Shown one piece after another: positions 1-5,236 of a stretch of DNA of 6,961 nt. The first letter of the stretch is position 1. The number at the start of each line of letters is the position of its first letter. The notes beneath the pieces were generated by a model that worked only from the letters and a program-made list of their open reading frames with translations, was not told the DNA's origin and made no database searches. This DNA comes from an uncultured Pseudomonadales bacterium (GTDB lineage Bacteria; Pseudomonadota; Gammaproteobacteria; Pseudomonadales; Porticoccaceae), in assembly GCA_937998635.1 (NCBI GenBank), contig CALLDA010000085.1:1-6961 (forward strand), written 5' to 3'. A program made the translations under genes and the position numbers.

Positions 1-272
1 GTCGAGACTCGATTGCCCAATTTGATGCCGCAGGACGGGACGATTTATCTGCCCAGGAACAGGCCGAATTAGCGGTAATTGCAGAATTTCTTCCCGCCGC
101 TTTGAGCGAGCAGGAGCTCGATGAGCTTATTGCTGCTGCCATCAATGACAGCAAAGCTGAGTCTATGCGCGATATGGGTAAAGTGATGGGCATCCTTAAA
201 CCCCACCTACAGGGTCGAGCCGACATCGGCGCCGTGAGCCAGCTTATAAAGGCCAAACTGGGTGCGCTTTAG
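1..272 (+). CDS. yqeY: GatB/YqeY domain protein, C-terminal part (5' end outside window)
   Basis: The reading frame is open from the window edge (first full codon at 3) to TAG at 270-272 and gives 89 residues. The family is usually about 150 residues, so roughly the N-terminal 40% is missing. The visible part is the helical tail domain shared with GatB: an FLPAALSEQELDELI stretch, then MRDMGKVMGILKP and GRADIGAVSQLIK, which closely follow the family pattern of a Met-Gly-Lys-Val-Met core, Lys-Pro, Gly-Arg-Ala-Asp and a closing helix. GatB uses this domain in tRNA-dependent amidation of Glu-tRNA(Gln). The role of stand-alone YqeY is not well established, although tRNA binding is suspected. Its place directly before dnaG and rpoD matches the rpsU-yqeY-dnaG-rpoD order of many Gammaproteobacteria. 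The family assignment is confident; the function is not. Confidence 0.93.
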   Translation, partial: RDSIAQFDAAGRDDLSAQEQAELAVIAEFLPAALSEQELDELIAAAINDSKAESMRDMGKVMGILKPHLQGRADIGAVSQLIKAKLGAL

Positions 273-302
273 TTAGCTTAGAGAGGATTAGCTGAGAGAG
301 CA
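273..302 (+). repeat. 15-bp tandem duplication after yqeY
   Basis: Two adjacent 15-bp units, TTAGCTTAGAGAGGA (273-287) and TTAGCTGAGAGAGCA (288-302), match at 13 of 15 positions. The first begins immediately after the yqeY stop codon. No protein or RNA role is evident. It may be a local slippage duplication or a tandem binding site. Confidence 0.75.
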
Positions 303-343
303 TCGATTTAAAGAACACCGTACCGCTCGGCCTGTAAATCGAT
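302..343. repeat. 9-bp perfect inverted repeat, 24-nt loop
   Basis: ATCGATTTA (302-310) is exactly complementary to TAAATCGAT (335-343), with 24 nt between the arms. The arms are AT-rich and no T-run follows, so this is not a standard intrinsic terminator. It could form an mRNA hairpin between yqeY and dnaG, where some relatives have attenuation or processing sites, or it could be an operator. Its role is unproven. Confidence 0.5.
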
Positions 344-417
344 ATCCCATCAGCAATAAGCAAACACTTGTCCCGGCACAAAATATTTACCTCTCGTCGT
401 GATTGAATGCCTCACAA

Positions 418-454
418 TTAAATAGTTTGTAGTTAAATACTCTGTGGTTAAATA
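418..454. repeat. Three TTAAATA heptamers at exact 15-bp spacing upstream of dnaG
   Basis: TTAAATA occurs at 418-424, 433-439 and 448-454, so each copy starts exactly 15 bp after the previous one. Between copies 1 and 2 the spacer also keeps several bases (GTTTGTAG against CTCTGTGG). The array ends 25 bp before the dnaG ATG. I see no convincing -35/-10 pair here, although TTGAAT (403-408) is a weak -35 candidate. The even spacing suggests a tandem protein-binding site or a duplicated AT-rich element; this is inference. Confidence 0.65.
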
Positions 455-479
455 AGCACGCAGCCAAAAGAGTAACTGC

Positions 480-2558
480 ATGTCCGGAAGAATCCCGCAA
501 CGGTTTATAGATGACCTGCTTGATCGAGTCGATATTGTCGATGTCGTAGGCGCACGTCTCGACTTACGCAAAACCGGTAAAAACCACTCGGCGCGCTGTC
601 CTTTTCACGATGAAAAAACACCCTCTTTTTCGGTCAACCCCGACAAGCAGTTTTACTATTGCTTTGGTTGCGGCGCTGGTGGCAACGCCCTCGGCTTTGT
701 TATGGACTATGACCGCATAGACTTTCCCCGTGCGGTAGAAACCCTGGCCAGCCTGGTAGGCATGGAAGTGCCCACCGAAGGCGCTCGGGACGACGAACAT
801 ACCAACCGGCGGCGACAACTCTACGCCGTCCTCGAAACGGCCGACCAATTTTATCGCAGCCAACTACGTGAGCAGACGAGCAAACAGGCAGGCAGCCTGC
901 CGGACACCCAGTCAAACAATGAAGCCGTTGCCTACCTGCGTCAGCGGGGCCTGAGCGGCGAAGTAGCCCGCACCTTTGGCATCGGCTACGCTCCGCCAGG
1001 CTGGGATAATTTGCTGGCCTTAGCTGAGGGCGACGAAAGCAACATCGAACAATTCACCGACGCCGGCTTACTGGTGGTCAGAGATGAAGGCAACAAAATA
1101 TATGACCGTTTTCGCCACCGCGTCATGTTCCCTATCCGCGACAGTCGAGGTCGCACTATCGCCTTTGGCGGTCGCGTGCTGGGCGACGATAAACCGAAAT
1201 ACCTGAACTCCCCCGAGACGCCAGTATTCCAGAAAGGTCGCGAGCTTTACGGCCTCTACGAAGCCAGCCGCGCCGGCAAGAATATGGATAACCTTCTCGT
1301 CGTAGAAGGCTATATGGATGTCGTCGCCCTGGCCCAATTTGACATCACCAACGCGGTCGCCACCCTGGGCACCTCAGCATCGGTGGAACAACTAGAAAAG
1401 ATATTTCGTTATACCAGCGTCGTAGTGTTTTGCTTCGACGGTGATAATGCCGGTCGCAAGGCGGCCCGACGGGCCATGGAAACCTGCCTGCCGACCATGA
1501 AAGATGGCCGTAGCGCTAAGTTTTTATTCCTCCCGGACGGTGAAGACCCCGATACTCTGGTGCGCAAAATTGGTAGCGAGGCATTCAAGCAGCTCATCGT
1601 TGATGCGACGCCACTCTCGACATTCTTGTTTGACTCATTAAGCTCCGGACTCAAGCTCGAACTCCCCGACGATTGTGCAAAGTTAAGTCAACTGGCCGCC
1701 CCCTTAATCAACCGCCTGCCTCGAGGCGTGTTCCATCAGTTAATGATCGACCAGTTAGCCAGTAAAACCGGCATGACCTCAAGCGCACTGGAAAACCTTA
1801 TCGTTGAGCCAGTCAGTGAACCCGCACCGTGGCAAACGGCATCGGGGACTGAAGGGGATAGTCATCCCCACGGCTACCCTGAAGATTACGACTCAGGAAA
1901 CCATGGCTCTGGGAACCACGACCAGGGCTATGACGCGAGCTATCCCGAAAACCAGCCAGGCAATCAGGATGGTCATCACGACAACTATCAAAATAATCGC
2001 CCCAGAGAACAGGACGAACAAAGGCCCCAAGGCCAGACTGATAAAAAAGTCATCCTGCCCCCAGCTCACTGGTTAATCGCTTTACTGGCACATAATCCGG
2101 GCCTGACGTCGATTATTAGTCTTCAACACACATCCCAATTGAGTGAACTGGATCACCCTGGCATGGACATATTATTGCCCTTGATCGAGCTACTCCGTGA
2201 ACGTCCCGACTATTCGCTGAGCAACCTGCTCGGCTACTGGCGCGGTATGCATGGTGAGCAACAGGCCAATTTACTGACCAAAATCGTTAACACTGACCTC
2301 ATCACCGCCGCCGAACATACCGAGCAATCCAGCCGGACTCAGATCGAAGATACCCTCACCAGCCTGCTTCGCGATGCGCAACTAAGCCAGCCGATAGCCC
2401 AGCAAATTGAGCGTCTGTCGAGCATAACACCCCTCAATAGTGAGGATCATAAGGCTGCCGTTGAACTGTGGCACAGGCTCAAAGCCGAGGACGCAGCACC
2501 AGAGTTAATTCTCAAGGTAAAACAATTAGTTAGCGGGTCAGCCATGGCGAAACAATGA
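480..2558 (+). CDS. dnaG: DNA primase DnaG with extended linker
   Basis: The product makes the short RNA primers that start lagging-strand synthesis at the replication fork, where it is recruited by the DnaB helicase. The 692-residue protein begins with a zinc ribbon (C40, H43, C61, C64, in the CPFH and CFGCG motifs). The RNA-polymerase core follows, with PPGWDN near 172 and the YDRFRHRVMFPIRD block at 208-221. The Toprim motifs are VVEGYMD (E276), FDGDNAGR (D320, D322) and LPDGEDPD (D356, D358), so the metal-binding acidic residues are all present. Residues about 452-524 form a low-complexity linker rich in Gly, Asn, His, Asp and Gln. After it comes the helical DnaB-binding domain (about 525-675), ending near AVELWHRLK. 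E. coli primase is 581 residues, so most of the excess is the linker plus a roughly 20-residue tail. The ATG at 480 is preceded by AAGAG (468-472) seven bases upstream, and the N-terminus aligns with the E. coli start. Confidence 0.98.
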   Translation: MSGRIPQRFIDDLLDRVDIVDVVGARLDLRKTGKNHSARCPFHDEKTPSFSVNPDKQFYYCFGCGAGGNALGFVMDYDRIDFPRAVETLASLVGMEVPTEGARDDEHTNRRRQLYAVLETADQFYRSQLREQTSKQAGSLPDTQSNNEAVAYLRQRGLSGEVARTFGIGYAPPGWDNLLALAEGDESNIEQFTDAGLLVVRDEGNKIYDRFRHRVMFPIRDSRGRTIAFGGRVLGDDKPKYLNSPETPVFQKGRELYGLYEASRAGKNMDNLLVVEGYMDVVALAQFDITNAVATLGTSASVEQLEKIFRYTSVVVFCFDGDNAGRKAARRAMETCLPTMKDGRSAKFLFLPDGEDPDTLVRKIGSEAFKQLIVDATPLSTFLFDSLSSGLKLELPDDCAKLSQLAAPLINRLPRGVFHQLMIDQLASKTGMTSSALENLIVEPVSEPAPWQTASGTEGDSHPHGYPEDYDSGNHGSGNHDQGYDASYPENQPGNQDGHHDNYQNNRPREQDEQRPQGQTDKKVILPPAHWLIALLAHNPGLTSIISLQHTSQLSELDHPGMDILLPLIELLRERPDYSLSNLLGYWRGMHGEQQANLLTKIVNTDLITAAEHTEQSSRTQIEDTLTSLLRDAQLSQPIAQQIERLSSITPLNSEDHKAAVELWHRLKAEDAAPELILKVKQLVSGSAMAKQ

Positions 2559-2581
2559 GCTTGGTCTACACTTGATTCAGA

Positions 2582-2609
2582 CTTGCAAATAAGAGACAAG
2601 ACCCCATAA
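2582..2609 (+). promoter_or_regulatory. Sigma-32 (heat-shock) type promoter candidate for rpoD
   Basis: CTTGCAA (2582-2588) and CCCCATAA (2602-2609) are separated by exactly 13 bp. The sigma-32 consensus is CTTGAAA, about 13-14 bp, then CCCCATnT, so the -35 matches 6 of 7 and the -10 core CCCCAT is perfect. A start point around 2615-2617 would give a leader of about 95 nt. In E. coli, rpoD also has a heat-shock promoter, lying within dnaG; here the site is in the dnaG-rpoD gap. It overlaps the sigma-70 promoter, so the two polymerase forms could not bind at the same time. Confidence 0.6.
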
Positions 2610-2621
2610 ATAAGGTACAAT
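2593..2621 (+). promoter_or_regulatory. Sigma-70 promoter of rpoD
   Basis: The -10 box TACAAT (2616-2621) matches 5 of 6 bases. It sits 17 bp after GAGACA (2593-2598), a 4-of-6 match to TTGACA. The sequence just after the -10, CGCGCGC (2622-2628), is strongly GC-rich, a discriminator type associated with negative control by ppGpp/DksA. The start point is expected near 2628, leaving a leader of about 80 nt before rpoD. No terminator separates dnaG from rpoD, so read-through from dnaG is also likely. Confidence 0.6.
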
Positions 2622-2633
2622 CGCGCGCTTTAT

Positions 2634-2647
2634 TCTCGGCCCCGAGA
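2634..2647 (+). other. Short hairpin at the predicted 5' end of the rpoD mRNA
   Basis: TCTCGG (2634-2639) pairs perfectly with CCGAGA (2642-2647) around a CC centre; realistically this is a 5-bp stem with a 4-nt loop. It lies only a few bases downstream of the predicted sigma-70 start and has no T-run. A 5'-terminal stem can protect mRNA from RNase E, but that role is inference. Confidence 0.35.
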
Positions 2648-2698
2648 TCGGCCCATAAGATGATCGCCGGACATGATAGCCCCACCCACAGACTGAGC

Positions 2699-2713
2699 AT
2701 GGACAATCTATGA
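2699..2713 (+). other. Four-codon upstream reading frame (MDNL) overlapping the rpoD start
   Basis: ATG GAC AAT CTA TGA runs from 2699 to 2713. Its stop overlaps the rpoD start codon as ATGA (2710-2713), the typical geometry of translational coupling. There is no strong ribosome-binding site before the first ATG, and the same bases (ATGGA, 2699-2703) could instead act as the weak Shine-Dalgarno for rpoD. It could therefore be chance. Confidence 0.2.
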
Positions 2714-4548
2714 GCAAAGCCGCCCACGAACAATCCCGGATCAAAGACCTGATAGCTAAAGGACGCGAACAAGGCTTCCTCACCTATGCTGAAGTTAACG
2801 ACCATCTGCCTGAAGACATATCGGATCCGGATCAAGTTGAAGATATCATTCAAATGATCAACGACATGGGTATTGGCGTCTTTGAAACCGCACCGGATGC
2901 CGACTCCCTGCTCATCAGCGGCGGCGACACCTCAGCTGACGAAATTGCCGCCGCCGAAGCAGCCGCTGCGCTTGCTGCTGTAGAAACCGAAAAACACCGA
3001 ACCACTGACCCAGTGCGGATGTATATGCGCGAGATGGGCACCGTCGAGCTGCTCACCCGAGAAGGTGAAATAGCCATTGCCAAGCGCATTGAAGAAGGTA
3101 TACGGGAAGTCATGGCAGCCTCCTCAGAATGGCCCGGCAATGTTGATCGTGTGCTAGGGGAATACGACCTTGTCGAAGCCGAACAACGCAAACTTACCGA
3201 TATCATCACCGGTTATCTGAACCCCGTTGAACACGTTCCTTCCGCCCTCGAACAAGCCAATAAGAAAGCTGCCAAGGAAGCTGCTAACGAAGGTAATAAC
3301 GAAGCGGAAGAAGAGGAAGAAGAGGAAAATGAAGGTGGCCTCGATCCGGTGGAAGCCGAGCGCCGCTTTGCTGAAATTCGCAAACAAAACGACAAAACTA
3401 AACGCTCTTTGGCGCGCAATGGCCGCAGCCACAACTCTGTAAAAAAGAATCTGACCGAACTGGGCGAAGTATTTAAGTTCCTGAAGTTAACACCACGACA
3501 ATACGACCCGCTGATCGAGGCGGTACGAACTAACCTGACCAAAGTGAGGCTCCACGAACGCAATATCATGACCATTTGTATCCGCAAATGTGGCATGTCA
3601 CGACGGGATTTTATTGACGACTTCCCCAGTAACGAAACCAATACAAAATGGGCAGGCAATCTGTCTCGTCGAAAACAGCCCTATGCGGCAGCGATACGGG
3701 AATGTCAGGAAGACATTGTCCGCGAGCAGCAAAAGCTCGCGGCAATAGAGACCGAGTGCGGGCTCAGCATCCTTGACATCAAAGACATAAACCGACGCAT
3801 GTCCATTGGTGAAGCTAAATCCAGACGCGCCAAAAAAGAAATGGTCGAAGCCAACCTGCGTCTGGTGATTTCTATCGCCAAAAAATATACCAACCGTGGC
3901 TTACAGTTTCTCGATCTAATTCAGGAAGGCAACATCGGCCTGATGAAAGCGGTCGACAAATTTGAATACCGTCGCGGTTATAAATTTTCTACCTACGCCA
4001 CCTGGTGGATTCGCCAGGCCATTACCCGCTCCATCGCCGACCAGGCGCGCACCATTCGTATCCCCGTGCACATGATTGAGACCATCAACAAACTCAATCG
4101 AATATCGCGACAAATGCTCCAGGAAATGGGCCGCGAACCGACCCCTGAAGAGCTCGGTATACGCATGGAATTGCCGGAAGAAAAAATCCGCAAAGTGCTC
4201 AAGATTGCCAAAGAACCTATCTCTCTTGAGACCCCTATCGGGGATGACGAGGACTCACATCTCGGTGATTTCATCGAAGATATCAATGTCGACTCCCCCG
4301 TCAACTCCGCTACTCAGGAAAGCCTTACCGAGGCCACCCACGAAGTGCTCAACGGCCTTACTGCCAGGGAAGCAAAAGTACTGCGCATGCGCTTTGGTAT
4401 CGATATGAATACCGACCATACCCTCGAAGAAGTCGGCAAGCAGTTTGATGTAACCCGCGAGCGTATTCGTCAGATAGAAGCCAAAGCGCTGCGGAAACTC
4501 CGCCATCCCTCTCGCTCCGAACATATGCGCAGCTTTCTGGATGAATAG
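2710..4548 (+). CDS. rpoD: RNA polymerase primary sigma factor, sigma-70
   Basis: This is the housekeeping sigma subunit, which lets core RNA polymerase recognise -35 and -10 promoter elements. The protein has 612 residues (E. coli 613). Region 1.1 spans about 1-75 (LTYAEVNDHLPEDI at 24-37), followed by an Ala-rich spacer (79-90). Region 1.2 starts at DPVRMYMREMGT (100-111). The non-conserved region fills about 130-370 and includes an uninterrupted acidic run (198-206) ahead of DPVEAERRF. Regions 2.1-2.4 lie at about 378-452, with NLRLVISIAKKY, the core-binding LDLIQEGNIGLMKAV, and the -10 reading and melting segment YKFSTYATWWIRQAITR (424-440). Region 3 follows (about 455-535). Region 4.2 has the helix-turn-helix TLEEVGKQFDVTRERIRQIE (571-590), which reads the -35. 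The start aligns with the E. coli N-terminus; the only ribosome-binding candidate is the weak TGGA at 2700-2703. All key regions are intact. Confidence 0.99.
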   Translation: MSKAAHEQSRIKDLIAKGREQGFLTYAEVNDHLPEDISDPDQVEDIIQMINDMGIGVFETAPDADSLLISGGDTSADEIAAAEAAAALAAVETEKHRTTDPVRMYMREMGTVELLTREGEIAIAKRIEEGIREVMAASSEWPGNVDRVLGEYDLVEAEQRKLTDIITGYLNPVEHVPSALEQANKKAAKEAANEGNNEAEEEEEEENEGGLDPVEAERRFAEIRKQNDKTKRSLARNGRSHNSVKKNLTELGEVFKFLKLTPRQYDPLIEAVRTNLTKVRLHERNIMTICIRKCGMSRRDFIDDFPSNETNTKWAGNLSRRKQPYAAAIRECQEDIVREQQKLAAIETECGLSILDIKDINRRMSIGEAKSRRAKKEMVEANLRLVISIAKKYTNRGLQFLDLIQEGNIGLMKAVDKFEYRRGYKFSTYATWWIRQAITRSIADQARTIRIPVHMIETINKLNRISRQMLQEMGREPTPEELGIRMELPEEKIRKVLKIAKEPISLETPIGDDEDSHLGDFIEDINVDSPVNSATQESLTEATHEVLNGLTAREAKVLRMRFGIDMNTDHTLEEVGKQFDVTRERIRQIEAKALRKLRHPSRSEHMRSFLDE

Positions 4549-4571
4549 CCGAGCATGGCCAAGTTCTAAAT

Positions 4572-4601
4572 CTGGTAGATATTCCAAAAGGCTTTTATAA
4601 T
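4572..4601 (+). promoter_or_regulatory. Stable-RNA type promoter for the tRNA gene
   Basis: A perfect -10 box TATAAT lies at 4596-4601, with a weak -35 CTGGTA (4572-4577; 3 of 6) at 18-bp spacing. The bases after the -10, ACCGCCCGC (4602-4610), are GC-rich, as in rRNA and tRNA promoters under stringent control. The predicted start near 4608 gives an 80-nt 5' leader to be removed by tRNA processing. No terminator is visible after rpoD, so some read-through from rpoD is possible. Confidence 0.6.
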
Positions 4602-4602
4602 A

Positions 4603-4656
4603 CCGCCCGCAATAGCGACAACCCACAGGGCGGCAATGGCACGAGCACTCAGTGCT
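4603..4656 (+). other. tRNA precursor leader with two inverted repeats
   Basis: CCGCCC (4603-4608) is complementary to GGGCGG (4628-4633), and AGCACT (4644-4649) to AGTGCT (4651-4656) with a single central C. Neither is followed by a T-run. They may fold in the 5' leader ahead of RNase P cleavage. The first arm overlaps the predicted start point, so it may be only partly transcribed. Confidence 0.3.
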
Positions 4657-4687
4657 AAAGACTTAATAAACCCACCAACAAAGTTCC

Positions 4688-4764
4688 GGGCCTTTAGCTC
4701 AGTTGGTTAGAGCATCCGACTCATAATCGGCAGGTCCCCAGTTCAAGTCTGGGAAGGCCCACCA
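4688..4764 (+). tRNA. ileX: tRNA-Ile2 (CAU, probably lysidine-modified, reads AUA)
   Basis: The 77-nt gene folds as a full cloverleaf with encoded CCA. The acceptor stem GGGCCTT/AAGGCCC is perfect, as are the D stem GCTC/GAGC and the T stem CCCAG/CTGGG with loop TTCAAGT. The anticodon loop is CTCATAA with CAT at 4722-4724. The anticodon stem TCCGA/TCGGC has a T27-C43 mismatch, leaving four pairs. A CAT anticodon fits elongator Met, initiator Met or Ile2. It is not initiator, because the 1-72 pair is G-C. The C4-G69 and C5-G68 pairs, reported as recognition features for the lysidine synthetase TilS, and A73 favour Ile2. So does position: E. coli ileX lies near rpoD. The existence of the tRNA is near certain; Ile2 rather than elongator Met is likely. 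Confidence 0.85.
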
Positions 4765-4767
4765 TAC

Positions 4768-4801
4768 AAAGCCCCAGACCGACAGGTTTGGGGCTTTTTT
4801 T
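4768..4801 (+). terminator. Intrinsic terminator of the tRNA transcript
   Basis: AGCCCCAGACC (4770-4780), loop GACA (4781-4784) and GGTTTGGGGCT (4785-4795) form an 11-bp stem with one G-U wobble. A T-run follows directly (4795-4801), and the As at 4768-4770 can extend the stem. It starts three bases after the tRNA CCA, so it ends the tRNA transcript and probably any read-through from rpoD. Confidence 0.93.
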
Positions 4802-4869
4802 GTCTGCAATTCGAGCAGCTTAGTGTGCTTACATATCTCTTATCTGCTAGCCATTAATTACAAAAGACA

Positions 4870-4892
4870 TTGACACGACATCACTTTGACAC
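4870..4892 (+). promoter_or_regulatory. Paired TTGACAC motifs, 16 bp apart (possible tandem -35 boxes)
   Basis: TTGACAC occurs at 4870-4876 and 4886-4892, and both copies contain the perfect -35 hexamer TTGACA. Possible -10 boxes are TCTATT (4893-4898, 17-bp spacing from the first) and TGTAAA (4910-4915, 18 bp from the second), each 4 of 6. Nothing clear lies immediately downstream to be transcribed, so this may instead be a repeated regulator site. Confidence 0.3.
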
Positions 4893-5054
4893 TCTATTCC
4901 AGGACGTGGTGTAAATCTCTTCATTTTATAGCCCTTAACAACAATAGGCTGGTCGAATTTTAGTGTTTGATTAACTGACATATAGCGCCAATCGCCTGGC
5001 CTGTCGAGCTAGAGATGCAGGCAATCTGCCTTATTCCCGGCACATACTTAGGGA

Positions 5055-5092
5055 CGCTTATCGGTGATCCCCAGTAAATCGCTTTAGGTGAT
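5055..5092. repeat. Imperfect direct repeat, 25-bp period
   Basis: CGCTTATCGGTGAT (5055-5068) and CGCTTTAGGTGAT (5080-5092) share CGCTT at one end and GGTGAT at the other, differing by one base of length in between. The pair lies about 150 bp before the kinase-like gene and could be a two-site operator. This is inference from position only. Confidence 0.4.
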
Positions 5093-5143
5093 AAATCTGT
5101 CAAATTAAGCGCCCTGCCGCAGTCTCGGATTATTGAAAACGGT

Positions 5144-5149
5144 TATAAT
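5144..5149 (+). promoter_or_regulatory. -10 box candidate for the kinase-like gene
   Basis: A perfect TATAAT lies here, but no acceptable -35 hexamer sits 16-19 bp upstream. TTGAAA at 5133-5138 is too close. Used as a promoter it would give a leader of about 80 nt before the ATG at 5237. Paired TTGACC motifs at 5182-5187 and 5190-5195 would lie inside that leader or act as a separate site. Confidence 0.25.
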
Positions 5150-5236
5150 GGGAGGCCCCCTTACTTAATACTTCTACATATTTGACCGATTGACCCAAGC
5201 AGGTAACTGCAAATCAGCGACTACGATTACTCAAGG

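Larger units (their letters stand above)
4802..5236. other. 435-bp intergenic region without a convincing gene
   Basis: No + strand reading frame of useful length is visible. On the reverse strand a 44-codon frame runs from ATG at 4981 to TAG at 4847, without a clear ribosome-binding site. Just upstream, in another reverse frame, 60 codons are open (5142 down to TAA at 4960-4962), without an ATG near its start. Together these could be a decayed gene, but neither resembles a family I know. The stretch also holds paired TTGACAC motifs (4870-4892), a small inverted repeat AGGCA/TGCCT (5019-5031), a 13-14-bp direct repeat (5055-5092), a TATAAT (5144-5149) and paired TTGACC motifs (5182-5195). Each is listed separately where it can be supported. 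Part of this stretch must be the 5' region of the downstream kinase gene. Confidence 0.6.

Noticed and set aside
442..458. CTG...CAG spacing before dnaG as a LexA site
   Set aside because: The CTG and CAG are not at the 10-bp internal spacing needed for a LexA box.
350..571. 73-codon reverse frame across the dnaG start region
   Set aside because: Its repeated YLTT-like segments are just the TTAAATA repeats read through, and its 5' end lies inside dnaG.
1804..2076. 90-codon + strand frame overlapping dnaG
   Set aside because: It coincides with the low-complexity linker of primase read in another frame; its Thr/Lys/Ile-rich composition reflects that linker, and it has no independent ribosome-binding site.
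3213..3659. 148-codon reverse-strand open frame inside rpoD (and similar shorter ones at 3154-3432, 4255-4626 and 3993-4304)
   Set aside because: They lie wholly opposite a highly conserved sigma-70 gene, have Ser/Arg-rich or Phe-rich low-complexity composition, and show no known domain.
4637..4656. TGGCACG-containing sequence resembling a sigma-54 -24 element
   Set aside because: The bases at the -12 position are not GC at the required distance from the GG, so the essential pair is missing.
5149..5160. TGGGAGGCCCCC, resembling the tRNA 3' end TGGGAAGGCCCACC (possible attachment-site copy)
   Set aside because: The match is about a dozen bases with a gap and a mismatch, does not extend into the T-loop, and no integrase or mobile gene lies between the two.
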